From: Dryococelus australis
Lineage: Eukaryota > Arthropoda > Insecta > Phasmatodea > Phasmatidae
Direction: 5' to 3'
DNA: 64,000 nucleotides
NCBI GenBank assembly: GCA_029891345.1
Contig: CM056995.1
Coordinates: forward strand, 81,531,895-81,595,894
Shown here: one piece after another, positions 47,757 to 59,400 of the stretch
How the letters are laid out: the number at the start of each line of letters is the position of its first letter
Position numbering within the stretch: the first letter of the stretch is position 1
Position numbers and translations under genes: made by a program
The notes under the pieces: model-generated
What the model was told of the DNA's origin: nothing
What the model saw: the letters and a program-made list of their open reading frames with translations, nothing else
The model's database searches: none

Positions 47757-48192
47757 GTTTATAACCCATTCACGGTTGCTTCACACTTTTCTGTAGCCCC
47801 GCTAAATTTATACTTCCTGATTTTATTCCGCCGCATACAAAAAAAGTTTAGCCTAGTCTAGAAAATTACACCAAAGGACAGTGCTCCGAATTCGTGCGCA
47901 CTCCGTTGAAATTATATTTTGCACGAGAACTATTTCTTACCAGGCGCTACCAACATACATATTTTCTCCCTGTTTTTGCCCGCATTTATTGTAAATGGTT
48001 TATTATAATTTATAAATAAAATACAGTTAAAACTTAAATTTAACGAAAAAAACAAATACTTTCAAGTTAATAGATGTATAAAACGTTTGTGAAACATGGC
48101 ATATTTAGGAAATAACTAAACACGGTATACATGGGGTGATTTTTCAAAGGTTTTATTACAAAAATGTGAAGAAACCACGAATATACTATAAA
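47757..48192 (-). mobile_element. Family B MITE, full length
   Basis: Read on the minus strand it opens TATAGTATATTCGTGGTTTC and has AAATCACCCCATGTATACCG, CTGGTAAGAAATAGTTCTCG and GGAGTGCGCACGAATTC. It closes in AGTGTGAAGCAACCGTGAAT. Confidence 0.88.
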
Positions 48193-48459
48193 TTTGAATT
48201 TTTAACTGAGCCACCCTTTTGTATGTGAATCAAATACTTCGTATAACTTGAATGTGGTATATCCTACTTACATTAAAACTAGGTTAGAGGAAGTGTACAA
48301 ACATCTCAAAGCACTTACTGATGCTGAATAAATAGCGTCATAAACTCAAATCGTATCCACGGTTTTTGATAAAGTTGTCGGCAGATAATCAGTACAATGT
48401 TGGGACACGGAGAGTGGCTACTCTGCAGCTCGCATGCTCACTCAACCGCATTTTCTGTC

Positions 48460-48778
48460 TATATTCCGTTCGCGGCATCTTTACTTTACGAATCAAGTCT
48501 TTGAAAAATCACCACATGTATAATATTTTAAGTTGGTTCCAAAATATGTCATATCGCACGAGTTTTATACTTATGTTAATACAAAATTCTTACAATTGGT
48601 TAAATTGTGCTTTTACTTATATTTTATTTATAAGTTATAATATTTCATTTAAAATTAATATAAATAAAACAGAGAATATAGGTGTGTTGGTAACGTCTAG
48701 TAAGAAATAGTTCTCGTGGACAATATTATGGAACAGAGTACGCACAAAAGCGGCACGATGTCCCTTTTTAGAATTTTT
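48460..48778 (+). mobile_element. Family B MITE, right part missing
   Basis: TATATTCCGTTCGCGGCATC start, GAAAAATCACCACATGTATA, TCTAGTAAGAAATAGTTCTC and GAGTACGCACAAAAGCGGCA. It breaks off after TGTCCCTTTTTAGAATTTTT. The next sequence is the GGTCA-rich block. Confidence 0.8.
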
Positions 48779-48796
48779 TATTGATATTTTAAATTT

Positions 48797-48833
48797 TGGG
48801 GTCAAAGGTCACCGGGGTCAAGGTCAAAGGCCA
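48797..48833 (+). promoter_or_regulatory. Cluster of nuclear-receptor-like half-sites
   Basis: GGGGTCAAAGGTCA is a direct repeat of AGGTCA-type half-sites spaced by one base (DR1, the RXR/HNF4 type). It is followed within 10 bp by GGGGTCAAGGTCAAAGGCCA, which includes TCAAGGTCA (monomeric FTZ-F1/ERR type). This is motif similarity only. A simple degenerate GGTCAA repeat could give the same pattern. Confidence 0.3.
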
Positions 48834-49471
48834 ATAACACTTGGATACAAGATGGTGGATGGGTGACCGGAATGACAGAGCAGAACAGCTCCGGCGCTCC
48901 GACGCCCCACGTCCTTACTTGAGAACCGACATAATCATTCTACTTAACGTGAATTCGGGTTTTTACATCTTAAACTAACGTAAACTAACCTGCAATACAA
49001 GCTGGACGAGTGTATTTGCAGTTTAAACTGACCTAGGATTAGGACAGTTGACGAATAAGTGGGCGCGTTTTCACACGAGCATGCGCAGATACGCAGTATT
49101 CGTGTGCGCCCCAAGGCACTTGTCTCACAATAAGTACGATTTATATTGCATATTTTGCTACAATTTAATTTTTTTAATTTTAAAAATTAAGATAAAGGAA
49201 GCCTATTTTTAAAATAAAAATTTAAGGAAATTTCCATTTAGAATGCTTCATAGGGGACATTTTGGAAAAAAATACTTTTAACAAGGAACACTATTATAAC
49301 AATTATACTGGCAAATAGTAATGATATCTACAGATATTAAAAATAATTGAATTAATGAACATCCATTACAAACCGGAAAGTTTCATTTTACAACTAAATT
49401 AATGTACTTAAAATCTGCTATTAGAAATGTTTTTTAGATTAGTACCAATACTTTCGTACAGACAATCGTAG
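48834..49471. other. No gene seen
   Basis: Starts with a moderately GC-rich stretch (48850-48930), then AT-rich DNA. Nothing recognisable. Confidence 0.5.
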
Positions 49472-49907
49472 TATAGGCTGTTCACGGTAAAATGAGCACT
49501 TTTAAAACCCTGCTGAAGATCTACTTGTATGTACATTGTGTAGTCTTCCGCCTTAGGTAAAGTTAACAGTGCCACGGGACCTCATCACTTTATTCATGCA
49601 TCGTTCAAGAGAAATTGTGAAATCATTAGAAAAGTAAATATTTTACAAATCTGTTCATTTCTACACTTTGATGCAGTAAAAAAAAAAAAAAAAACCAGAG
49701 CGCGATTGAAATAATTTATGTTATCACAAATGGCTACATTACATTTTTTATGCGACGTTAAGATATTGAACTACTTTCAATCCATCGTTAAAAACTTTAC
49801 TGGGCGCATGTCCCTCAGTGAGCCAGTTAAAATATATGCCAGGCAGGAGCAGTGACTTTTTTCGAAGGTTGATTTCAAAAGAGCTCACTTTATCATGAAC
49901 AGCCTTT
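49472..49907 (-). mobile_element. Family A MITE, full length
   Basis: TATAGGCTGTTCACGGTAAA opens and CACTTTATCATGAACAGCCT closes it. The body is the reverse complement of the 727 and 44874 copies, so it lies on the minus strand in that convention. Confidence 0.9.
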
Positions 49908-50206
49908 AATTATTACGAATGCCCTTCTTAACGAAGGTTTACTTACAAACTCTGTTTATTTTTAATATCCCAAAAGGAAATACTCTTAAATTTCGTTTAA
50001 AAAATATTATTTGTTGTTGAAAAATAAAGTAATTTCTAGCAAAATAATTTACAGTTTTACGAAATACATGCATCCTTCTTTCATGTACAACACAAATCAT
50101 AGGTACTATTCTGATAATATTGGTTGTGTGTGTGTGGTATTTTTAAATGAGTTCTGCGTGTTTCACTGTTGGGTGCAGTGATCAATTGGAACCTATTTTC
50201 CTTCTA

Positions 50207-50450
50207 ACTCGAGGGGCCACGGTCGTGTAGCGGCTAGGGCGCTTCTCCACCATCAAGACGAACCGGGTTCGATTCCTAGCGGGGTCGCTCCCGGGCGATG
50301 CCGTTGGTCAGCGTGTTTTCTTGGGGATCTCCCGTTTGCCCCGCCCTTGCACGGACAGCACTGATCAATTTCCAGCTTGTTTCAGCTTCACCGGCTCGCA
50401 GGATCTCGTTGTTACGAGCCGCTCAAATGTCTTCTCTCTTCCACTCTACT
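50207..50450 (+). mobile_element. tRNA-derived SINE beside a family A copy
   Basis: GAGGGGCCACGGTCGTGTAG head and GACGAACCGGGTTCGATTCC B-box. The body lacks the GATTTTCGCATGTGGGAAT segment and has been partly replaced at 50350-50380. CCTTCTA on both sides (50200-50206 and 50451-50457) is a probable target duplication. The right copy touches the first bases of the family A element. Confidence 0.88.
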
Positions 50451-50455
50451 CCTTC

Positions 50456-50886
50456 TATAGGTTGTTCACGGTAAACCGACCACTTTTCAAAGCCCTGCTT
50501 AAGGTATACCCGCATGCACGTTATGTATACGCACGATTTATGTAATATTAACATTGCCACGGCCCTCACTTTATTCATGGGTCGGTTAAGTGAAAATATG
50601 AAGTTATTAGAAAAGTAAATATTTTATAAAACTGCTCACTTTTACACTTCGACGCATTAAAAAAACACAATCAGGAAAAAAGAATTAAGTTATCAAAAAT
50701 GTTTGGATAACACTTTTTATTCGACGTTAAGATATGGAACATATATCGAACATATATCCATACATCGTTACCAACTTTACAGGGCGCTTGTCACTCAGTG
50801 CACGCCTTAAAATATATGCAGGTAGGGGCAGTGACTTTTTTCTAAGGCTGATTTCAAAAGTGCTCACTTTATCGTGAACAGTCTTT
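50456..50886 (-). mobile_element. Family A MITE, full length
   Basis: TATAGGTTGTTCACGGTAAA and CTCACTTTATCGTGAACAGT are the ends. The body is collinear with the copy at 49472-49907, so two closely related copies lie in the same orientation about 550 bp apart. Confidence 0.9.
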
Positions 50887-51039
50887 ACCGTAACTTCTCG
50901 TCTAAATCAGTGTCATTGTATATAGAGAGGAAATAAAACAGGCTTGGACAATCTGGATCTGGGAATGAAACGGCAGTGGCCTCTAACAAGCATTCGCCTG
51001 GTGTTAATTTTGGGAAAACCAAAGGAAAATCACAATGTG

Positions 51040-51235
51040 GATGCCTGGAAGCGAACTAGGATTCGGTTGGATTGGAAAGGGATTATCAACGTCCCCGGTC
51101 TTAAGCCCGAAGGCTTACCAGGGGACGGCTTACAAACTATGACCTAACTTAAACTAACATCCTTGTCTTACCTAGGAATCGAACCCAGAACTGCCCGCAT
51201 CCCAGTTCAACGGCGCACCAACAGAATGTTTTCAC
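51040..51235 (-). mobile_element. Second tRNA-related SINE family
   Basis: On the minus strand the copy has a TTGAACTGGGATGCGGGCAG head and a TCTGGGTTCGATTCCTAGGT B-box. These are followed by GTTTAAGTTAGGTCATAGTT, TTTGTAAGCCGTCCCCTGG, AAGCCTTCGGGCTTAAGACC and a CCAATCCAACCGAATCC tail. It matches 6820-6980. Confidence 0.75.
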
Positions 51236-51325
51236 GGGAGGTCGGCGGAAGTGAACTAGGGTCCTCCCGAATGCAACAGCGTGTTATGGCTGATCCATCT
51301 GTCAGTATATTTATAGTAATGCTTA

Positions 51326-51566
51326 TATAGGCTGTTCACAATGAAGTGAGAATATTTTAAGACGTTTCTTAAAATTTCTTTTCAGTTTATCTGTTTAATT
51401 CCGCCAATTATCCGTATGAGATGTTCCATGTGTCTAAAAAAACACTGTGTATACTTCCCAGCCCACAAAAGTTAACTCCTGAGGCCACAATAATATATAA
51501 TTGTTTGGTTAGTATGCCTGCTGGGAAGATCTTAAAAAGTGTTCACTTCACCGTAACTAGGCGATA
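51326..51566 (+). mobile_element. Subfamily A' MITE
   Basis: TATATAGGCTGTTCACAATG on the left and GTTCACTTCACCGTAACTAG on the right. The internal AAAACACTGTGTATACTTCC block matches the 38221 copy. Confidence 0.78.
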
Positions 51567-52859
51567 GCGAATCATGAAAAGTATTGGTGGATTTTAACGC
51601 CTTTTTGAAAGCTAAATATTTAAAACTGGTTTCCACCAATGTCGGTTTCCGTCTGTTTAATGAGCACTGGCGTAATACTTGTCGCAGAAACATGTGTGTG
51701 TGTGTTTCAAAAGAATTTTAAAGCGTCAATTAAAATCTCATAAATACTACACCCACTATGCCGCGGCGTATTTGATCTTAAGTATTGTGGAAGGATGCAT
51801 AATGAAGAGCAAGAACAAGCTAACCGGGACTTTGAAAAATATTCAATTAAAAGCCAGCAAACCATGACACACTATCGCCATTTATATGCTAAGTTTGTTG
51901 TAACCATTCAAAGTCGGAACGCCTGCACACTGCTATTTTTTCAAGTTTAAATAAACATCTATAACTACATTTCAAAAGAAACACTTGAAAAATACTTGAA
52001 TAAGCACATGAATGTAATATTACTACATTCTATGCGTAAAGTAAACAGAATAAAACGCTTGGCAACGCCCACCTTTGATTTTCTGCTGCTGTTGTTACTG
52101 TTGTTGCTGCTGATCAGATTAACATTTACAAAACCACCAAACATTCCAGTACATGGAATTCTATCTCGTAATCGCGTCACGAAATTTCGCCCTCGGGTCG
52201 GGTAGCGCGGAGTATGGTGCAAATAATACCTAGAAATCAGAACCTTTCAAGCGTATAGTCTGCTCTGCACACACTGGACTTATGGGGAATATCTGGACAA
52301 CCCAGAAAAAAGTACGCGGGTGCAAGATTAGTCGCTGAGCTGTTTCGTACGGAATTGAATAGGAGACTTGAGCCAAGAATGAATTTTTTTTTAATTATGG
52401 TGTTCTGTCGCGAAACTACCTTCAGGTTGTACATGAACGAGGAAAAACTAAACTGTATTTATAAACTTGTCTGACATCCTGTAGAAAAAATTGCGGTGAA
52501 ATGCGAATTGACAAGAAGAAATTGTGTTTATCTACATTGTTGAGTTTTTTTTTTTAATGTGGCCGTCAGCCATGTTTGTTGTTTATAAAGCCAAGACGGC
52601 AAATAATAACTTTCTTTTATTCAAGTGACCTGTTTCTACGTTGTGACAACATTTTAGCTCCTAGGAAATGTTTGCCGACGTTCGACTATCATCGTACCTG
52701 TATGACGCAAGAGCTGCTCTATGTTTTAATTTCTACTGCGGGCCTAAAAATGAAAGTAGGCCACTGTATTATCAGGGCAAATTACCAAACCTAACAAGAC
52801 TTAACGTAGTTTTTTTAATTTATTTTTTGATAAAATCACAGGGTTCCGACGAATCAGAG
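51567..52859. other. No gene seen
   Basis: AT-rich, with a short CTGCTGTTGTTACTGTTGTT run near 52083. Chance frames only. Confidence 0.5.
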
Positions 52860-53130
52860 TGAATGAAGAGATTTGGGCTGTTCTTAACATCGAGGTCTTG
52901 AGAGCCGATGATGGTGATTGAGGTGAGTATGGACCAGCGCCGGAACGAAATAGAGGGGGAAACGGGATATCCCCGGAAAAAACCCGCCAACCAATGGTAT
53001 CGTCCGGCACGATTCCCACATGCGAAAATCCGGAGTGACCCTGCCGGCCAATGAACCCAGATCGCCTTGGTGGGAGGCGGGCGGGCTAACTGCTCAGCCA
53101 CCGTACCCCCCCCCCCCTCCTCGCGAGGCA
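52860..53130 (-). mobile_element. tRNA-derived SINE with 8-bp target duplication
   Basis: A minus-strand copy with all main blocks (GATCGCCTTGGTGGGAGGC in complement, CATCGGCTCTCAAGACCTCG). AATCAGAG flanks it at 52852-52859 and 53131-53138. A C12 tract expanded near its head (53106-53117). Confidence 0.9.
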
Positions 53131-53465
53131 AATCAGAGGTGGTTTTGGGCGGTTGTTCCTGAACCAATATGCGTAAATCTTACCAGAGGAGCGCACGTTT
53201 TATATCGGCCCTGACACTGATAATGGAATAGGGCCACGGACCTGAAAAACCCGCAAATTCGTTTGTGGACAGTCTAGATTCAAAAACTCATACGTTTACA
53301 TTACTTCTACTCTTGGTTCACATCTTACCTGACGTTTCTTGGGGAGCTGTGAGTTAATAAAAGCGCGCTACAAAACACAAGTCCAATCACAGTGACGGCG
53401 AACATACAGAGTGGGTATATCAACGTAAGAATGTAGTAGCTTGATACAGCAGTCATGGAATTATA

Positions 53466-53570
53466 TATAGTCTATTCGCGGGTTTTTCCCACACTTTTAA
53501 ATCAAACCTTTGAAAAATCACCCAATGTATGACGTGTCTAGTTATTTCCTAAAAGTTCGTATGATGTATT
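53466..53570 (+). mobile_element. Family B MITE, left-end fragment
   Basis: TATAGTCTATTCGCGGGTTT, AAACCTTTGAAAAATCACCC and ATGTATGACGTGTCTAGTTA. The copy is cut at about 53570 by an A-rich stretch. Confidence 0.8.
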
Positions 53571-54561
53571 AAAAAAAAAATTGTTAACGGTTATTATTTA
53601 AAATGGAATGTTAATTACAGGGAGCGAAGAAATGACGACAAGATTGACATAGGCTAGAAATAAATATGATAAGTTATTCATAAGACAACAGGGTTACGTG
53701 AAAAATGCTTGGCAGACTTTTATTTTTTGATAGGGTGACAAACAAAATAACGTTGAAATACCCAATGCCTGTAGTTTCCAACTTTGTCGCATGTAGCGCT
53801 GTTAGAAGCCGTTCAAAACCATCCACCCTAAACTCCCAAACCCTAATTCCCCAAATTTGCCATTTGGGACACGGCTTCTGTACTCTATCCCCTGCCTGCG
53901 AGAGATTGACCGCACTATGTCCGACAGTAATCTCCAGAACGTCTCTGTCATTACTTCGGCCAGTGCTGGTTTGAGACCCGTGCGACTCAATCAAATACCT
54001 TTTCGACGTCAAGAAATACCGCGGCTGTGAATTGTTTCCATCTGACATTCTGGGTCATATAATCAGCTAATTCACAAGCTGGTGTGTTAAAAAAAAAAAT
54101 AAATAAAATAAAAGCACCTGTTCGTCTGGAGTCAAACATTCGTTGGCTATGCGTTTCACATTTTACTATGATTTTATGTCCATTATTAGCAACACCATTG
54201 TTTATGACGCGTATACTTACAATATTAATATTACGTATTGATAGAGACTAGAAAAATTCGCGTTATTCTTTGGGGACACGTTATGAGTGGGTTGGACACC
54301 CTCGTCCAAGGTCAAGAAGCGAGGGAGCGGTACGGGCGACAATAACACGCACGCCTATCGCCTCATTGCTCCTACGAGCAAAGCGTGCAGTATTTCCGCC
54401 GTAACGTTGTACTGTGCAAATTAGATCTGTAACAGTGGGGTTTTACTAGACGCGATGAAAGCCCACAGAGTAAACTAGTCCCGTATTTTGTACTTTTATT
54501 TTGTGGCTTAAGGAAACTGCATATGCAAGCTTTAAAAATGCGATATTTGACCATTTTCACG

Positions 54562-54604
<43 letters not shown>

Positions 54605-55469
54605 GTAATTTTTTTTTTAAATCTTTTCTGGCAAAAAATTGTATTTGTAGGACATTTATTTACCCAGATACGCGTATCCGCGCAAAAAACTATTTCACAG
54701 AAAACGCGGGGGTCCACCCCACACTTTAACTTGAAACACGTGTACCTTTGCAATATTTTGTCATTGGAACATGCTTTATGTGACACGCCTCGGGTACCTC
54801 TGCCCCAACAAACGAACGCTTCACGATTTTGTGCCCCAATCACGTGCTGTTCCGTCAGAAAGGGAGTGAATTCACATTTATGCAGCAGACAATGGAGAAA
54901 TGACGTCGGCTCTAGTGTATACAGTGCCGTGCAGTTCAGCCTGATGCCAGAAAATTACGCTAATTTTTCATGTACCTACGTATAGACATTATCTTCGTAC
55001 GTCCATTTACTTCTGGTTACTTTCGACAATGAAATGTGGTGCTATGTTTTGCTCTGTGTTACACCTAATAATTTGCTAGTTTATACATCGACCACTTAAA
55101 AGCAGTGGTACATTTGAGTAATAGCCCCTATATTGAGTAATAGCACGGGTCCTACATACAAAGTGATGCCGCCTTTATTGATTGATCTTATTAATTTGAT
55201 CTCACGTTGATATCAAATGGTTCATTAAATTGAATTAAAGGGTTAATTAAAAGGGTTAATTAAATGGAAAGGGTTAAATTTAACGAAAGAGTCAAATTTA
55301 TTCAAAGTGTTCAATTTATTGAAACGGTTATTTTTTTGTTGTTTTCTTTCTTTCTCTTTTTTTCGGAGGGAGGAACTCTGTACGATGTTGACGCTGTGGT
55401 GATCTGGAGGCGATTGACTAGAGAAGTAGGTTGCAATGTGTTATATAAGTGCTGAGTTGAGTGCAAGAG
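53571..55469. other. No recognised gene
   Basis: Contains an unrecognised open frame (53674-54048, minus, 124 codons) and the A36 tract. No supported exon. Confidence 0.4.
54562..54597 (+). repeat. Poly(A) tract of 36
   Basis: An uninterrupted run of A. It might mark the 3' end of an unrecognised retroposed copy, but no source sequence or target duplication was identified. Confidence 0.9.
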
Positions 55470-56484
55470 TGATTTAAGAGTCATGTTTCTTATTTTTTTC
55501 TAATTTTGATGTATTTGTAGGGATATTGGTGGTAGGTAGGTGATTATTACGAATATATTTAACACACCAGATAATTTCACAGTGTTTGAACGATTTCTAA
55601 GAGTGACCTAAGTGTAAATTTTTTTGGTGGGGGGGATTATTGCTCATAGACGGTGGTGGGAGACAGGCGACTTTGAAATATGCGATTTGCAAGTTCGTAA
55701 TGGCAAACGATTGATGACTGTTTTCAAATGTAATTAAACATTAGAGAAATTCAGAGTGTTTTACGTATGAATAAATTATATGTATCGAATTGCAATTTTC
55801 AAACTACTATGTATATAATAATAAGTGCGATTACTCCAGTATGGAATTAAACGTAACGAGAGTCTCGAGCATAGAAATATAATTTACACGAGAGAGAATT
55901 TTAACTATGTGAATAACATTTGGTGTCGACAAGTGCAAACTCATTAAACGATGATGATTATGTGAGTTTGGAATTAACAATCTACAACAAAATGTCCCTA
56001 TATATTAGTTTAATAAAACGACAGTCTTCCTGAACACATTAACAAGTTCACATGTACAAATTACACATACCTTATACGATTCAGCCTGGTGATGATATCT
56101 TATGGCAAAAAAAAACTCTGAATACGATTTAAACCAGACACAATCACGTACTTGAAATGATACTAGAATAAGTCCTTTCGATGTGTGAATGAGTAGCACT
56201 TACGTCGAGCTGTGAGTAGATACGTGTAGTGTGCCCAATAGGCAACTGTGTTTAAATTATGGTAGAAACACGGATATGAAGGAATTTTTTTCTAAATCTT
56301 ATGAAATTCATTGCACTTGTTAACACAAACAGTATTTTTAAATGGTTAGGAATTTTCGTAGACCGAGCTCAGAAAAGTGACTTGAAAATCTTATCGCAAT
56401 ATTGACTTAACTAACGAAAAATGTTTCCGATAAAATATTTTTATATTAAAATATTAATCACAGGTAGCTCTAGATATGAAGGTA
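55470..56484 (+). repeat. Left terminal inverted repeat of the Polinton-like element
   Basis: It matches the reverse complement of 62986-64000 throughout. By eye the section 55560-56400 differs at only about 1-2% of positions. The outermost 90 bp (GTGATTTAAGAGTCATG versus GTGACCTAAGAGTCATG) and the innermost 85 bp differ at roughly 10% and 20%. The short motif GTGACCTAAG recurs sub-terminally at about 55606. It has no coding capacity. Confidence 0.92.
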
Positions 56485-57699
56485 GTTCAGACTCTTGCAA
56501 ATTTAAGTGAAAATATACTGGTATTTATACATAACTTGAATCGAATTTTATAATTTTTTTACTAAAATACTTATTTAAAAATATTATATTGTATTTGTCT
56601 TCGTCTTCTCCAGACATCATCATGTTTTATCTTGAAGAGCTGTAATTTGTGTGCGTGTATGTTAAATAAAATATTTTTTATATTTAAAATGGTTGCTGCA
56701 CTCTGGTGCAGACATAAAAGTTTTAGATGGAGAAACTTTGTTGTAGGCAATCAGGGACAGAGGTATTTTTGTACCTTCATCTGTAAAGGTATTCGGGGCT
56801 CACTTTCGATATGTCCCCCTGTGATGTCACAAAAGTTGGCTAGCAGGGCGTCGTGTCTCCTACACCAACATTCAATTTAAGCAGCCGGAGTGGACGAAGG
56901 TTTTAACCTGCTGCCTGATTTCTTTGCATAAAAACTTATTAATTCCAGCGCAGGCTTCTTTCGTGACATATACTTAGCCATCAATGTTTAGTTATTATTG
57001 AAAAAAAGTAAGGGACATGAGATATTTAAAAAAGTAAATAAAAAATACACACACTTCCTTTTTAACATTTCATTATAAAAATATTATTTTTAAAATGATC
57101 CGTAAACTTAAGTATTTACAATATCATCCAGAAATATTCACTTTACAACAAACGATTCATTATTCACTAATTTATTTTACCAAATTAATCACTTTCGGAT
57201 AAAAACAAGATTATTTTACAAAAATTATTATTCTCTGACATTATGTCACAGCAAGTTATTGATACTTATTAAAAACATGTTTAATAAAATACATTATTTT
57301 GTCATCAAACAATCTATATTTACACACACACACACACACACACTAAAACACAACTTAACGTATTTATATGCAAAAAACGAACAACTATTTACAACAAATA
57401 TTGAGTTTACACAGTTTCACATTTATATATAAAAGGCAAGAACAACTATTTACAACTAAAATTGAGTGTACACATTTAACATTTTTGTCTTTTTTAAAAA
57501 GACATTATTTTCCATCAAATCAAATTAATATGTACACACACTAAAACACACAGTTTAAGAGAGTTATGTACAACAATCTTCTAAGTTATAATAAAAAACT
57601 ATTTTTAGAAAATTTCGGTAGATATCTCTTACCAAATTATTTACAATATTTACAATCTATTAAGGAGTTTAAAACAGATGCTTACTGTGGAGCGTTATT
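56485..57699. other. Interior of the element, non-coding AT-rich part
   Basis: The frame at 56632-56880 (plus) is unrecognised. From 57000 on the sequence is AT-rich with an (AC)n tract (57322-57343). A unit containing GAACAACTATTTACAAC and CTAAAACACA is repeated at 57353-57480. The catalytic half of the polymerase would be expected downstream of 57700 on the minus strand, but it is absent. Confidence 0.55.
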
Positions 57700-59051
57700 T
57701 TAAGGTGTCACATCCGGTATTTTTAACTTTGTAAGTTCAACTAAATTATCAACTAATTGATACATACAATCAGCACCCACAAACTCGAAATACTGAGAAA
57801 AAGCCAGATTGTGTAAACAAACTAACAAAATGCTACAAGCATATAGAATATGTTGGTTGATGATAGTTGTATTACTTGTTTAATCATTAGGAAAGCAAAT
57901 GGACATGTGTTTCATGCAACTTTCTACATAGCAATAGGCAACTAAACCCAATCTCTGCAGTTTGCTGTAATATTTAGATTCCATGTACTTGTCGTTCCCA
58001 GTCGGGAAAACACTGCGAACAGCCTTTTGTTGCTGGCAAAGAATAGTGTGACTTGCGAGTTTCTCTTCAGTTCTGAAATACTGGAGGCAATGCTCACAAA
58101 AAATCTTTTTGTTTTTCTCCTTACTCAGCTGACTACCAACCAGCCATGAAAATTTTCTAATGCATACTAAATGCAAATGAGCGGAATTTCCACTCGCGTG
58201 AATCGCCAGAATATTTAACGTGTTTGTCATGGTGTACAGGAGAAATACACATGGGTACTACTTTTCGCAAGTTTCGTCAATTATATAGCTATCTTTGTCC
58301 ACCACACAGAATACATTGATAGAAATAGAGTTATTCTCCTCAAACTTGCTAATATCCTGTATGACTACAGGTGTCGACAGACCTTCGATTTTTAAAACCT
58401 CATGAGGTTTTGGATATGAAGAAGAATGACTGGCATTTAGTGTGGCAGGAAACAAAGATGCTACAACAGCTTAGTGGTAACACATTCCCTCTGGGCAGTA
58501 TACATCGACACAAGCTTTCCTATCAGCAATAAACTTGGGCATTTTAATGTGCGTAGCACCGACAGTGAACGGCCGATATTGACTCACATGGATGTCCATG
58601 TACATCAATATTTGGAGACTCCAGCCAGAAACATGCCCACTAAACTCATAAAGTCTGTTAGTAAGATAAGGAACGATATCATCATCATAGATTAAACCCA
58701 CATTGGCTAAATGGGGGACAGTGCGTGCTTTGCTTTGAAAATTAAAAGTCTCTGTAGCGCCTTCTTCCACCATGAGGAATTTCAAGTACTTACCCGCTAC
58801 AGAAACTGATAATTTAACTGGCCGGAGTGATGCCATTAATAAGCTTAATAAAGGGACTTAACACCTCTGGAAAAATGAGAAAAATCTGGGCCAGACTCTA
58901 ATTGATCATCACTTATCCACGAGTCATTTAGTATTCCCGCGAACACTGTAGCCAATAGCTGGTACATCAGGTCTGGCAAAGCTTCCACTGAGGCTTGGGA
59001 ATCGGAAAAGGAATTATTTTCCAGCTCCCGTGGCAAAATATCTCTAACCAA
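57700..59051 (-). pseudogene. Polinton-type pPolB polyprotein, N-terminal part, broken
   Basis: Minus-strand pieces occur in the order known for the region upstream of protein-primed DNA polymerase B. An acidic leader (58845-59051) comes first. Next, at 58471-58836, come a SGWSLQILMYMDIHV block and a CVDVYCPEGMCYH block. An in-frame TAA follows, then the same frame continues at 58258-58470 (DISKFEENNSISINVF). Finally 57880-58230 carries IRKFSWLVGSQLSKEK and the zinc-knuckle-like FCEHCLQYF...SHTILC. After a frameshift, 57700-57875 keeps a FVGADCMYQLVDNLVEL block. No exonuclease or polymerase catalytic motifs follow. The family assignment rests on this ordered set of motifs recalled from the family, not on a search. 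Function is lost. Confidence 0.7.
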
Positions 59052-59400
59052 CTCGGAAGTTGGTTGTGAAATGGTTAGAGCACTCTCCGAGTCACAGAAT
59101 ATTCCGAGTCTGATAGAAATAAGTCGTCATTCAAAAGATCAACCTCCTCATGTTTGGGGGCAGCGGACACATTTTGACCTTTTGCTGTAAACGATCTCTC
59201 CGTAAGCGAATCTGTGCTCGAATCGCTTAAATAGAGATCGTCCTCCAAGAGATTAACTCGTCTCTGCTTAGGCGAAGGGACACCTGTCCCGACAGCATGT
59301 TTGTCTTTTTGTCTGCGATTCTGAATCGGAATCGCTTACATTATCTTCAACCAAGATATTAATACTGGATCACTTATGCTCGCCCATTTTCACCTAAATA
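59052..59400 (-). pseudogene. Acidic leader region of the polymerase pseudogene
   Basis: The translated minus strand has two related acidic blocks ending DDLYLSDSSTDS and DDLFLSDSEYS, about 50 codons apart. They look like an internal duplication. They are separated from the next piece (58845-59051) by a stop codon. The most upstream ATG is near 59389. Confidence 0.4.

Noticed and set aside
53674-54048. 124-codon minus-strand frame as a gene
   Set aside because: Overlapping frames on both strands look equally plausible and no domain is recognised. It may be an unclassified repeat.
54372-54843. Poly-Phe and poly-Lys open frames
   Set aside because: They arise from the A36 tract.
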